From: Dicyema japonicum
Lineage: Eukaryota > Dicyemida > Rhombozoa > Dicyemidae
Direction of reading: 5' to 3'
Length of the DNA stretch: 64,000 nucleotides
NCBI GenBank assembly: GCA_011109175.1
Contig: RDEW01000031.1
Coordinates: forward strand, 1-64,000
Part shown: positions 21,505 through 32,313 of the stretch, in pieces
How the letters are laid out: each line of letters begins with the position of its first letter
How positions within the stretch are numbered: position 1 is the stretch's first letter
Position numbers and translations under genes: made by a program
The notes under the pieces: generated by a model
What the model was told of the DNA's origin: nothing
The model's input: the letters and a program-made list of their open reading frames with translations, nothing else
Database searches by the model: none

Positions 21505-22655
21505 CGGACAATTTTTTTGTGAGAGGCCTCCGCATTCCTATCGAGGATGCGATTTTGCGTAGAGAATCTAGGTACTTTACTTTATCTAGCGTCATAATCG
21601 AGTACGAATGTATAAAATCATTTAATTTACAGAAAATCAAGATTTAATTATTTTAAAATTAATTATCATAAGTAAATCATTTATGGGCATGAATCCTTCG
21701 TAGACACGTTAGAGAAAAGTACGTAAAGTCCAAAATAACCACATTGAAATACACTCAGTTTTACGTCATTTTTCATAATTTTACGTCCTCGATGGAGTAC
21801 ATGGAGTAAATTACTTGCTCGTCAGTGGCAATCAGATTCATTAAAATCAGCTTGTTGAAGAAATTTTCATAAGCATCACAAAATGCGGAGATTGATCGAA
21901 TATGACCAGCCAAAATAGCTCCGGATACCCAGAATTTCGCTTCTTTGACTATTTCTTCAATTGAATAATTATAGAACATCGCCGGTTGAGTCATTAACAC
22001 ACGTGTATTATCCACATAATCTGACGTTTTCATTGAGAACTTGAAAGTAGGTTTTGCGAAGCGAAATAGACCAATATCGATCCAGGATATGTATGAAAAA
22101 TTACTAAAGAGTTTAATAGTCCGTTTGATCAGGTCGTGTTTGGAATGCATAATAGCATTATATTCAGAATTGCCTGTCTCCAGTGGATATTTACCAAAAC
22201 CAGGAAGTGTAAATATGTTTTATTTCGTCAATTCTTCTGAAACCAAACAGTTCTGATCTATTAACGTGCAATAATGTAGTTGGAAGATTATATCTGATAT
22301 TTTTCATATGATTCAGGATTTTCTCATCGTCAGAAAAAAAGACAAGATGATTTCTAATAAATCCAAAATTGTACATCCATTCAAAATATTCAGACGGACT
22401 ACGAGGGCCACCTGGTTTTATGAATTTTCCAATACTGTAGTAGGCACTTACTAATATGAATTCTTCACCCCCGTTTTCCTTATAGATTGGATCCTAAAAT
22501 ATTATGACTGGTTAACCGTGAATGATATAAACTTATAAATCATTATCTGTAATATCATCAAAGTAAAAAGGACTTTGCACTTTATTATCATTACAAACAA
22601 ATTGAAATATTGTCGTAGGGTGAATAGTATTTTATTGCTTTTTAATAAAATTTTA
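21505..22655 (-). repeat. Arm 2 of the inverted duplication
   Basis: See the arm at 9812-10957. Homology stops on the gene's downstream side at the ACAAAAAAATTG block (about 21505) and upstream in the TAAAATTTTA block (about 22655). Confidence 0.85.
21681..22591 (-). CDS. HtrL/YibB-family glycosyltransferase-like protein, copy 2
   Basis: Inverted copy of 9876-10788 with the same intron position (GTTAACC...TTTTAG, 23 nt) and the same membrane-anchor start. Conserved parts are EEFILVSAYY, PRSPSEYFEWMYNFG, HLVFFSDDEK, SKHDLIKRTIKLF and YISWIDIGLFRFAKP. Relative to copy 1 it has one extra codon (Asp after FFSD) and one fewer in the IKLF(F)S stretch. It lacks two bases near 22214 (after DEIKHI) and one base near 21780 (before KNDVKL), so the frame breaks twice. 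With three bases restored both copies reach 891 nt. The changes may be real decay or assembly deletions; similarity of the non-coding flanks indicates a recent duplication. Family knowledge: glycosyltransferase-like, no proven substrate. Confidence 0.65.
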
Positions 22656-22699
22656 GTTAATTTAAAAATAATTATTTATTTATAATAGAATGGACATTT

Positions 22700-23450
22700 T
22701 CTTCGACTCCATGAGTCTGAATTGGATATGTTCTCCGATCTAAATTTGAATTTTAGCGTGGCGGCATCCGGTTCACCTGCACTACTGATAAAAAATTTAA
22801 GATGGACTCGAACTGTTTTTTGGAGATACTTCTATCCCTTCTACGTGGGCCCAGAAGATCCTTGGGGTAGTTTTTGACTCTCTAATGACGTTCTAGAGTC
22901 ACGTGGAGGTGCTTCCAATGGTCTTCGGAAATGGAACATTTTAAAAGCGATCATAAAGAAGAGCCCCTTCCCCCCTGCTGCTTGCGTCAACAAGGTCTAC
23001 CAACAAGTCATTGTTCCTACTAATTAATTTTCCTGCTCCGCCTGGAGATTTTCCATTCCCTCTTCGAGAATTGATCGCTTGAACTCTCAGGCAAAAAATT
23101 ATGCACCACACTGACATTCCATTGGTGGCCTCGTTTCTGATAAGGCGAAGTTTAAGAATGGCCAGGGTTTCCTACGTTTTTGCAAGGCATTGGGAAACCC
23201 ATTCAAGAAAAGGTGGCCCATCCAAAGGAATTTCGGTCGGTTATAAAAAAAGTGCACGTCGATTGAATTCATATGCAGAAGGAAGAGAAGGCGCTTCCGG
23301 AATGCAGTTGGGTCATCTGATGACCAAGCGAAGAGAGTTCGGATGTTGTTGGAGTCTGGGATCACCTAATTAGTTAGTTTTGACCTATCTTTCTTGGTGG
23401 TTTTGGATTTAAATTAATAAAAATAAAAAAATAAATATGTTCTCTGAAAG
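22700..23450 (+). mobile_element. LINE C-terminal fragment with 3' hairpin
   Basis: Broken plus-strand frames include TSWAQKILGVVFDS (thumb-like motif) and a long degenerate C-terminal part ending in VVGVWDHLIS. It ends with a 3' tail whose GGGATCACC (23358-23366) can pair fully, with wobbles, with GGTGGTTTT (23396-23404), followed by an A/T-rich end. It is a 5'-truncated copy of the same LINE group as 28.66-29.3 kb. Confidence 0.6.
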
Positions 23451-23544
23451 ACATAATTCATGGGGTCTGCGACAGTAGGATCTAAATTTACTCTTAGTCT
23501 GTCTACTAAACCTTGTTTACAATTTAAACTTTCAGCGTCAAAGG

Positions 23545-23655
23545 ACTGCTGACGACCTCGATGAACTACGGAGACGTGCGAAGAGAAAAGTTAAATTGAG
23601 AAAGCTGATAGAACGGATAGTGAAGAGCACGGCACAAGCGGAACCCTAAGTATTC
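23545..23655 (+). mobile_element. Possible ORF2 end fragment
   Basis: The frame reads QRTADDLDELRRRAKRK then RKLIERIVKSTAQAEP and a stop. A basic, helical C terminus next to LINE ends suggests it belongs to an element, but no conserved motif confirms it. Confidence 0.3.
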
Positions 23656-23659
23656 ATAT

Positions 23660-24130
23660 GCATATGTTTTATTTATTTATTATTCCGGATACACCGAGAA
23701 AGAAGTTAAAGTAAACAACTAATTAAGTGTATCCAGTTTCCACTTCTACAGAAACAAAGTCCATCCGGAATCAACATAAAAGGAAAAAGACGTCCATATG
23801 TGCAGTTGTGGAAACCCCTCCAGTGGAGTGGGGGAGAGCAAATGATCCTTTTTCGTGCCGGCCAGGCACTGGGCGCCATCTAGACAGGTGGATCACATGA
23901 CGCCACTCTAATCGGAAGAGAGAAAAGAAACAGACAAAAAAACATAAAACTTAAACCAATTAGCCACGCACTACATGGTGCCACGCAGCGACAATTTTTT
24001 CTTCCACGGGAATGCACCTAATTAACTTTATCTCACGCTAATTCAGTGAATTAGGAACAGACGAACAAAACAGAAACTTTAATCAATTAGCCACGAAGCA
24101 CCACATAGCGCCACGCGGCTCTAAAGCAAA
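23660..24130 (-). repeat. Dispersed repeat 'family C', best copy, with LINE-type 3' hairpin
   Basis: Minus strand. It runs from GCGCCATGTGGTGC-type sequence (two overlapping heads, near 24120 and 24000) through TGGCGTCATGTGATCCACCT, GCCTGGCCGGCAC and a GTGGAAACTGGATACAC block to an (AATA)n end near 23660. The last part holds GGATACAC (complement of 23727-23734) and GTGTATCC (complement of 23687-23694), an 8-bp perfect stem as in the LINE tails. No protein is encoded, so it looks like a SINE moved by a LINE; the origin of its head is not clear. Confidence 0.65.
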
Positions 24131-24606
24131 TAAAATACAATAAAGTTTCTCTAATTAGCCAATTCTCAAATTGGCCATTTTATGGCAAAAAATTCACGTC
24201 AGGGGTTCAAAAAAGCAACTTTTCCTAAGAAAATTGGCCAATTCTCAAATTAGCCAACATTATTAAAAAACATAAAATTTATTTTATAAGGCTTAATTGT
24301 TTCTAAAAACTCGAAATTTTAAGTTATAAAGATGAGAATAATATTACACCGTGCCAAACAATCGCTCACAGATTTTCTGTTCTATTTAATATTCGAATTA
24401 AAAAAAACAGTGAGTAATATTCCTTAATTCCCGAGAGTCCATATTAAAAATGCGAATCGTTAAAATTTCCTGAACTTGATACTAAGCTTGGTTTTTAAAT
24501 GCATAAATTACACGGGGAAATGATAACTTACAAACATGATTTAGAAGGATTTGTAGATCACTTTGAAGAAATTTTTAAACCATTATAAAGAAATAAAATT
24601 TACAAT

Positions 24607-24864
24607 ATGGACGAGACAGAGCTCTGTTATAAACTGATTCCGTTCAAGAGCATATGCAAAACACGATTTGGTGGATATAAAAATTTCAAAGATCGGGTTT
24701 CAATTATGTTATGTCCAAATATGACTGGAACCCATAAATTAAAGCCAGTAATGATTTCAAAATCTAAAGTACCCAGATGTTTCAAAAATTATAATTATGA
24801 ATGTTCGATAAATTATTATCACTCTAATAGAGCATGTATGACCAGTTTTATTTTTAATCATTAA
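24607..24864 (+). pseudogene. Tigger/pogo transposase DDE fragment
   Basis: An 85-codon frame starts with MDETELCYKLIPFKSI, the first catalytic Asp region, continues FGGYKNFKDRVSIMLCPNMT and HKLKPVMISKSKVPRCFKN, and ends near RACMTSFIF. This is the conserved front of the DDE superfamily endonuclease domain in Tigger proteins; the second and third catalytic residues are lost. An upstream frame gives HGEMITYKHDLEGFVDHFEE, part of the DNA-binding region. Confidence 0.8.
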
Positions 24865-24884
24865 TTAATAAAATTAAATAACGA

Positions 24885-25055
24885 ATTGTTCCAGCACATG
24901 ATCCTTTTTTGTGCCGGCCTGGCATCGGGCGTCACCTAGACAGGTGGATCACATGACGCCACTCTAATAGGAAGGATGAGGAGGAACAGACAAGCAAGCA
25001 GAAAACTTCAACCAATTAACCACGCAGCACCACATGGCGCCACGCAATTTTCCAC
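24885..25055 (-). repeat. Dispersed repeat 'family C', head part
   Basis: Carries CATGATCCTTTTTTGTGCCG, GGTGGATCACATGACGCCAC and ATTAACCACGCAGCACCACA as in the 23.8-24.0 kb copy, but lacks the hairpin tail. It is inserted in the Tigger element. Confidence 0.75.
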
Positions 25056-25409
25056 TGAAAAAAATCCATTGATGAAGACGAAATAATGAATTCTGAAAAA
25101 GAAGACGAAATAATTTACGGAAGTACTAGAACTGAAAACAAAACTGTGATTTCAAATACACTATATCTGATTGAACAAAAAATAATAAATAATATCAAAT
25201 TGAAAATGATGTAAAAATGTTTTCTGCTATTAAAAGATACACTCAAAATAATATTTAAAAATAAAAGAAAGCTTGGGTAAAATAATTATTTTGATAAAAA
25301 ATAATTTTTACTAATGGTTTTTTAAATAAATTTTTTTTCAATTTCCCAAATTGGACAAAAATATTTCAGGAACAATTTTGGGCCAATTTAAGGGACTTTA
25401 CTGTATTTA

Positions 25410-26100
25410 ATTTTACATTGGACTGTTAAGTGATTGACAATCTTCTTGTTCTTATATATAATAAATTAATTATAGTTCCATACTTTTGAAAAACGTCTAA
25501 TAAAAAAATAATTGTTTTTTTAAGGATCGTTATTTCTTCTTTGATAGACATTAACTAGAGGTTTTACGTTAACATTCGGTTCTTCCGTACAATTAACGAA
25601 GAACTTGATGATTCTCATTTGGTCTTTGTGAATCAATCAGAAATATTTTACATTGATACTTTTCCTGTAAACAATTGCATATTTAGAAACTAGAGAATCT
25701 AAGATTGTTTCTCAATGCAACTTTGTTTTAATTACTTTTAGGATCTCCGACTTCCGCAAATGGGACCTTTCGAAGAAACAGCTTCATTGAATAACGGAAG
25801 CTAATAATTTTTTGAGGTAATAATTTTTTATTTAGAGCTAATTCACCTGAAACAAGTGAATCACATAGAGTCACAATAATTGACCGAGGGAAGTGAATAA
25901 ACAGTAGCAAAAAGGAAAACATTTTTGACCACGTAACAAGTTTAGGAATTGAACCTAAGGTGCTATTACTTTAACAATTTACATAAAAAGGATGCATGTT
26001 ATTTTAGTAAGTATATGTTTCAGGCGTGTGATACAAAAATCATTCCTCCCCCACTTCATTGAAAATAGCCTTTTAATTTCTAAAACACAAATTTATTCTT
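25410..26100. other. Intergenic stretch, no gene seen
   Basis: No motif or repeat match recognised; the 64-residue minus-strand frame at 25728-25922 looks fortuitous. Confidence 0.4.
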
Positions 26101-26104
26101 TTAT

Positions 26105-26705
26105 TTAAAACTGTCATCCATCCAAAGTGGACCGCCGACATTATCGACGTTGCGTTGCCTCTCACGATTGCAACGAGATCAACTGGAGTAGGCCACCGGG
26201 TCTCAACGTGCATCGTGGCTTTTTAGTGTAGCTAATCGTCCAAGTTACTTCAGGAAGCGAAGCGATTTTCCACTTATTCCTCCAGTTATAGCCGGGTGGC
26301 ATAGTGGTTCGTGTCGGGTTTAAGTGGCTTAGGCTACGGGTTCGAATCTCGCTGCTGTTCACCTAGTGGAAGGTTCCACGCATCTACGATGCAGAAATGG
26401 TTTGACGAGTGACGCCGTCATCAGTGGAAACTCACTGCGGAACTGGATTGTCTAGAAAGGACACTCACACAAGAAAATTAAAAAAAGAAGTGAAGATCAT
26501 TCCTTGGTTCTACGATTAGTTAAAATTAACTGTTCTTTACTTAAATAAAGTGTGTGTCCTGCCTATGCGGAGCTATAAATACTATGGCTCTCGTGAAAAG
26601 GCTTCATTATTATTATTCCTCCAGTTATCTCAACCACTATCGGATAAAACGCGAATCGGTCGCGTAGCGCTTCGTATTTCTTCTCCTTTGCCCTCATCGT
26701 TCATT
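26105..26705 (-). mobile_element. PHD-finger RT family C-terminal end, split by SINE-A
   Basis: Minus strand: the RDRFAFYP-type stretch (26700-26630), then SINE-A (26290-26612, opposite strand), then the ..LGRLATLKSHDA..QLISVAIVRGN end (26280-26130). The halves join exactly when the SINE and one copy of the 16-bp duplication are removed. Confidence 0.85.
26290..26612 (+). mobile_element. SINE-A, reference copy with target-site duplication
   Basis: A tRNA-derived SINE of about 323 bp. The head has box A (TGGCATAGTGG, 26297-26307) and box B (GGTTCGAATCT, 26339-26349) at tRNA-like spacing. The body contains GGTTCCACGCAT, GACGAGTGACGCCGTCATCA, TCATTCCTTGGTTC and AATAAAGTGTGTGTCC. The end is an ATT microsatellite. 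It is flanked by a perfect 16-bp direct repeat (TTATTCCTCCAGTTAT, 26274-26289 and 26613-26628), and the insertion site is the C-terminal coding end of a PHD-finger RT element. Such elements are transcribed by RNA polymerase III and mobilised by LINE proteins; no active partner is identified here. Confidence 0.9.
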
Positions 26706-26789
26706 GAAATATATATTAGAGGTATTTTTCAAATGTAAAAAGTAGACGCTATTTTCCATTTCCTTTGCTACAGAATTCACTTGTGTTTG

Positions 26790-27040
26790 TTTATTTATTA
26801 GAAAGAGGTCGAGAGTTAATTAACATCTAACCAAAGTATATCCAGTTACCATGGACTGAGTAAGACGTGTCTTTTCCAAGCAACAAGTATCCATGACCTT
26901 TGTTATGGGAACCCCTTCATTAGACTAATGTATCCATATCCTTTGTTATGGAAGCTATCCTTTTTTTCCATCTCCTAAGACAAGTGGATTACATGACGCC
27001 TTCCTGACATAGGACATTTGTCAATTAGTTAGTTCCCCCG
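26790..27040 (-). repeat. Dispersed repeat 'family C', copy
   Basis: Shares GTATATCCAGTTACCATGGA (tail side), ATGGGAACCCCTTC and GTGGATTACATGACGCC with the 23.7-24.0 kb copy, in the same orientation. It is more diverged; the hairpin is only partly kept. The following 27040-27370 has no supported gene. Confidence 0.6.
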
Positions 27041-27379
27041 ACCGATATAATTTAGTCGATATGATTTTATATCGACTAGGGCAACTAGTTGCTTTAAAAC
27101 AAATCCCCTGCTGCTCAACCCCCTTATTCTATAGACGATTCAGAAGCAACCCTCGATAGAGAATGCTGAAAAATTATATCGTAAATCCATTACGGATATT
27201 TTCACCTCTGGGACAGATCAAAGTTCTGACATCTTCTCTAACCAGGACCATCAATGACACTAAAGGACTTGTGGGAGCGCCTAACAGTATCAGCTGGGCG
27301 TTTGATGGCAGTCTGCCTCCTTCATGATAGTGAGGTCGTGCAACTAACTAACTAGGAATTTTGTGGAAGAATGTTTATG

Positions 27380-28650
27380 ACTAAATTAAATTTATTGAAC
27401 CAGAAAAACACCTTCATAGCCAGAATGAAAAAATTCAGGTAATCCTTGCTTCCCTCAGCAGTCTTCGGATCTTCTGGTATTTAGACTGTGTTCCGGCACA
27501 TTTGCGATAATGACGGGATTCACGCACATGAATCTTCAGCAACAAAAATTTCCCAGTTGCATTAATCATAGTTTCAAAGCTTCTGAACACAATTTCCTTG
27601 CTAGAAGAATTCCTCAGTAATTTAATCGTTTTTGACTGAATGTTATGGATTTTGGTCAGGTTCGTCTCGAGGGGTTTGTCCCCCAAGCAGAACATGCATA
27701 ACCAATTGTATGTTCAATTTACTGCTTATATAGAGTAACCAATCCATTTAGACCTTTGGAGTCTCATAGATTTCCAAGAAAAGCATTCATTAAGTTACTT
27801 TTCTTCCTACAAACTGTTCCTATTTTTCAATGTCGGTTGAAAAGGTTAAGAAGGTGTTAAAGGTAACTCTGAGGATCTTCAGAGTTTTGTCCATTTAACA
27901 ATAGTCTCGATGCGGAAAATTGATTACTCTGGCGTACTCGCCCCGGCGACCGTTCAAGAAATTCCAACCATAACTTCAGATTAGCGTCATTGTTCGACTT
28001 ATAAATTTTATGGGTGATGATCTTTATCGGAACAGATTCAAATGCCTTTTGGATATCGATTGAGCAGTCAATCGACTTTTCCTATCCAAGTTTTTTGTTT
28101 AGGCCATCTGTTATGAATTTTTTTAATGCATTTACTGTGAGACGGTCGATCGCTCCTCTTTGAAGTCATGTTGAAACCTGCCGTCCGGGAGGGAAGGGCG
28201 GATGAGTTTCGTAACCAGCCTTTCTAGAATTCTTGTCTGGACACAAAAGAAAATTTTCTTTAAGAGCCGCGATCTTCTATGGATTTTCAGGATTGGATGA
28301 ATAATTTTAGGGTTTGTGACTTCATGAATTTGTTAGATCCATCTGGTAATCAAGATTTCCTCATTCTTACTTTCAGCGTTTTTAATAACATCTTCCACGT
28401 CTTGGAAAATTAACTATTTTTGTTCATGATAGTGGATATATGACTCAGTTTCCTTTTTGTAAACATTTCTCTGCATTCAGTGCTCGGATCCTGTTATAGC
28501 GTCTCTTGTTAGATGCGTCTAAGACAATTCATTTCTTTATTAGTTTGATTTTTTATCATCGTATTTCTCTTCTAGAGTTTAGGATTCCTTTTCTGACAAA
28601 TAAATTCCTTCCCTCGATAATCAAATTATTAAAGTGATAGATGCCCTATC
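27380..28650 (-). mobile_element. Non-LTR reverse transcriptase fragment
   Basis: Minus strand. Around 28110-27910 broken frames give IDCSIDIQKAFESVPIKII (the first palm Asp motif, S-x-D-I-x-K-A-F) and further LINE-like sequence. The 86-residue frame at 27435-27695 (LGDKPLETNLTKIHNIQSKT..) is a C-terminal LINE part (HNIQ motif) and recurs in outline near 1800-1960. Numerous stops. Confidence 0.55.
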
Positions 28651-28659
28651 TAGGGAGTT

Positions 28660-29300
28660 AAAATTATTGGTCCTTTCCAGATACCGGTGACAAGGTCTCC
28701 TTCAATTCTTGGGCTAATATTCGACAAGCAATTGAACTTTAACTCACATGCGAAGACAGTCCTCACTAAAGGACTGAGATTTGAATGATATATGTGCGCT
28801 TGTTAGGAAGACTCCTTTAAATTTGGACGCTTCTGTTGGAAAACTCTACCGGCAAACCATCTTCCCGGCTGTGGAGTATGCGTCTGTTGCATAGATATTC
28901 GCGTTATCAGAGACTACGCTTCACATAATCAATTCAATATACCGGAAAACTATATATATGATGGGTCCTCACTCTGGATCAACGGTTAACCCACTACATA
29001 CGGAAGCTGTGACCCTTAGTCGCGGAACCGGATTCCTTCAGGTCTGTAAGGAGGACGGAAACCCGCTTAGCCTGTCCTTTTCCAAGTAAAAGAAGGTCGA
29101 TTGGTTAGGAAGTTCCCCTCCCCAATCGGATTCCTCTGCAGAAATGAAAGAAGGCTCTTTCGCACGGTAGTGAGAACAATAAGAGACCAAAGACGTTGGA
29201 TGGTCGCTTGATTGCGGGAACTGGGATTACTTAACTCTCTGACGATACTCTGTCTTTCTTTCTCGGTGATCCCGGGGTTCTAAATAAATAAATAAGGGTG
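28660..29300 (+). mobile_element. LINE C-terminal end with 3' hairpin
   Basis: Plus strand. It reads GPFQIPVTRSPSILGLIFDKQL, NFNSHAKTVLTKGL and LDASVGKLYRQTIFPAVEYAS, matching the minus-strand element at 53.06-53.4 kb (FQIPVTKSPSILGLMFDRLL). The protein ends near 29230 and the tail forms GGGATTAC (29223-29230) / GTGATCCC (29266-29273) before an (AAAT)n end. A 5'-truncated copy with several stops. Confidence 0.7.
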
Positions 29301-29605
29301 GAAGTTCAATAAGAACAAATCAACGTATATTTTCAAATCCTTTCCAGTCAGCGTTAATATGGTCATAATATATATTTTGTTCGAGTCGATTTAGAACAGT
29401 TGACCTTAATCAAAATGGGGTTATGGTCTCTCCGTAAGTCATGATGAAATTAAATAAGCATTAAAGTTGAATTTTATTAATTTATAAATTATTATTTATT
29501 TAAAAAATATTTATTATTTTATAAATTTAAAAATCTGATTTCTGTACACCTCATCTTGTTTATTGTGTGTCCTCTTGCGTTAGTTGTTTAAATGATTTTT
29601 AGAGT

Positions 29606-29764
29606 ATGCCAAATAAAGCTAAGAACGAGAAAAAGGCAAAAAGGGAATTAAGAAAAGCTTTCAAAAATGACCAAAACAAGTTTAGATATTTGGTGCTTCC
29701 TGTTTTGGCTCTTTTCTTCTTTCTCGCATTTTTTGTGCTATATCTTAAAGTATCAAAGAAATAA
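29606..29764 (+). CDS. 52-residue lysine-rich tail-anchored-like protein
   Basis: A single-exon frame from the ATG at 29606 encodes 52 residues. Residues 1-26 are highly basic (KNEKKAKRELRKAFK) and residues 28-47 are a clean hydrophobic segment (YLVLPVLALFFFLAFFVLYL), followed by KVSKK. The layout (basic cytosolic part, one C-terminal membrane span) resembles small ER proteins such as SERP1/RAMP4, but no diagnostic residue of that family is convincing, so function is open. A 3' splice-like site (ATTTTTAG) lies 3 nt before the ATG, and an ATG-poor AT-rich region follows the stop. Its codon use and isolation upstream of ARP3 fit a real gene, but a short frame like this needs expression support. 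Confidence 0.5.
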   Translation: MPNKAKNEKKAKRELRKAFKNDQNKFRYLVLPVLALFFFLAFFVLYLKVSKK

Positions 29765-30365
29765 CATATTAGTGTTTAATTTTTAATAAAATTTATTTAT
29801 TTAATCGTCACAAATTGTCATAAGCTTCTGATCATCGGATCTTTGGAGAATTGTCAATACATTTGTCTTACCTCTTCGAGTTTCGAATTAAGCCAATTAT
29901 GTTTTAATTTTTTATCTTCTTAATAATAAATTTTAAATCTCTGCTAATTATTTACTTCCTTGTGGGAAGTTAGTCAGTAATCTGCTAAATTATTTATATT
30001 TTAGCTTCCTCAGAAAATAATCGATTTATAGCATGAGCTTTTACGTCCGAATAATGAATTTTATGTATTTTATTAGATTTTAGGGTAACTCATTTATAAT
30101 CCAATACGAGCTCACTATGAAAATTCTCTTAAAGGATTTTTTAAACATACGAGACATTAAAACTTTCAATTAACGAGACAACGATATTCCATGATCCGTT
30201 CGTCGTAATTAAATTTACTTCCCAAATATATTTGAGTCGAATTTTTAATTAATTGCTAATTTTAGACATTATAATCAATTCATTTTAGTCAATTGAAAAT
30301 TTCTTAAAAGGAGAAATAAACTTCTCTTAATGAATATATAAAGAAATCTAACGCTTAGAAATTCA

Positions 30366-31838
30366 ATGGATTCGACAACCTGTGTGATAGACGTTGGAAC
30401 AGGGTAAATAAATTTGTACTCATATATTCCATTAAAACTATAAATATTAATAGACGTACCAAAATTGGTTTTGCAGGGACTTCTCATCCTCAATATATAA
30501 TCCCTTCTTATGTTGGTGTTAAAGAAAACGTTAAGGGAAATATCGGAAACAAAATACTTTCTGATTTGGATTATGGAATTGGCGATGAAATATATGGGAA
30601 TGCTGGATTGACACAAAAAGTACCAAGAATATTTTTTACTTAGTCTCCTATGAAAGGTGGTTTAATTTCAGATTTTAACTTATATGAAAAATTAATGAAT
30701 TCTATTATTCATTCTTATTTATCTGTCGATCCATCAAACCATTTCTTTTTCTTGGTATCTTTCTGTAAAAATATGCTATTAGACTGAACCACCACTTAAT
30801 ACTCCTGAAAATCGAGAATTTTTAGCAGAATTGATGTTTGAAAACTTCAGGGTTTCGGGAATGTATATTGGAACTCAGGCAGTTATGGCTTTGGCAGCTT
30901 CCTGGGTAGGAAAACATAAAGAAGATCGTCCAACAACGGGGATCGTTATTGATTCGGGTCACGGACTTACACACATCATTCCAGTCGTACGTAAAAATCA
31001 ATATATTCTATTTGATCACTAAAATTCAAATATCTGAATTTTATCTTTTATAGGTTGATTCATATGCAATTGGAACTGCGATGAAGTATTTACCCATTGC
31101 TGGTCATGATATGGCATTATTTACTCAACAGTTGATTAGAGAAAGAGAATCTGGAATTCCTTCGGAAAATTTTTATGACATTGCCAAGAAAGTTAAGGTA
31201 TTAGGTGTTTTCTACTTCAGGAAGAATATTGTTATTCCTGTAAAAATATTGTTACTGAGTTTGCCAAATTAGAATTAAAGCCAGAAAAAATTATTCGAAC
31301 ATATAACAGCGTAAACCATTTCACGCAAAAACCAATCAAATTTGACATTTCATATGAACGATTTTTAACTCCAGAACTTTTTTTCAGTCCTGATATTTAC
31401 AACCCAGAGCATGCTAAATCATTAGACCAGCTTATCTTGGATTCCGTCTATGATTGTCCAGTTGATGTACGAAGAAGCCTTTTAATGTATTTCCAACGAG
31501 ATAATATATAGAATGTCGTGATGAGTGGAGGTTCGACAGTTTTTCCAAAATTTAGTCGAAGAATAGAGCAGGATCTAAGAAGGATTGCAAATTACAGAGT
31601 CTCTGAAGTATAAAATTTTGCATGAATTATTTAGGGAAAACCTTTGGAAATTAACGTAATTTCTCACTCGAAGCAACAATATGCAGTATATTTTGGTTGC
31701 TCAATGTTAGCAACGATGGTATTTCAAATTTTATTATTTTAGCCTGAATTTATAAGTGTGGTTCATACAAGAGATGCTTATCTAGAACATGGACCATCTA
31801 TTTGCAGATACAATCAGATTTTTGGCGCCTTAGCATAA
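30366..31838 (+). CDS. ARP3: Actin-related protein 3 (Arp2/3 complex)
   Basis: Nine exons: 30366-30403, 30454-30619, 30644-30754, 30783-30986, 31054-31197, 31221-31486, 31512-31607, 31635-31718, 31743-31838. Introns are 50, 24, 28, 67, 23, 25, 27 and 24 nt, all GT-AG. The protein (about 401 residues; ARP3 usually about 418) starts with [16 protein letters not shown], the actin-fold phosphate loop, and has [43 protein letters not shown] (second phosphate loop), [30 protein letters not shown] and [24 protein letters not shown] and IPIAGRD-type motifs separate ARP3 from actin and ARP2. In the Arp2/3 complex it nucleates branched actin filaments in the cytoplasm. The 25-nt intron at 31487-31511 leaves the frame one base short; this is either a one-base deletion or a non-standard splice. 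The AG of a CGCTTAG site lies 7 nt before the ATG. Confidence 0.9.
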
Positions 31839-31844
31839 TCATTG

Positions 31845-32310
31845 ACTAAAATAATATTGATGGAAAGATTTATTAAAGTTATTTTTTTTTGATACAAAAA
31901 ATGATTAAAAACTTTTAAAACTGGATGAATTTGCAATAGAGTAATTTCCAATAATGACCTCATTCTACTTGGCAGATTGCATGCAGTAGGTGATCCCAAC
32001 AATCCTCTGATTCCTTATTCCTAGAATGGGGTTTTTTCAAGGAAGAAGTCCTTATATGAAATAAACATCAAAAATCATGATTTTGACAGTGATTATCTGT
32101 TCGCGAATAGCCATTCATATATCCGCCTGGATAAAGTGTGAGTAGACCGCTGCCATGGCCAGGGAGGAGGATCTATAATGCGATAACTTATCATCCGCAT
32201 ATGTCAGAAGTAGCATATGATTTTTACTGTGATATTGTGCAGAAATAGGTTAAATAGGATAAATAGGTTAATACTGAATATTGCAAAAAAATAGGTTAAA
32301 TAGTTTTAGA
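31845..32310. other. AT-rich spacer with short AGGTTAAATA repeats
   Basis: No gene. Around 32245-32305 short units of the type ATAGGTTAAATAGG are repeated irregularly. Confidence 0.5.
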
Positions 32311-32313
32311 TAG

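Larger units (their letters stand above)
24138..25403 (+). mobile_element. Tigger/pogo element with terminal inverted repeats
   Basis: Bounded by TA and by ends CAATAAAGTTTCTCTAATTAG (left, 24138) and the complement of CTTAAATTGGCCC-type sequence, written at 25385-25403 as AATTTAAGGGACTTTACTG. A family C repeat is inserted at 24885-25055. The transposase region is described separately. No TSD beyond TA is expected for this group. Confidence 0.7.

Noticed and set aside
29606-29764. Firm assignment as SERP1/RAMP4
   Set aside because: Only size, charge and a single membrane span fit; the family's conserved residues are not present.
30275-30616. 113-residue minus-strand frame
   Set aside because: Antisense to ARP3 exons 1-2.
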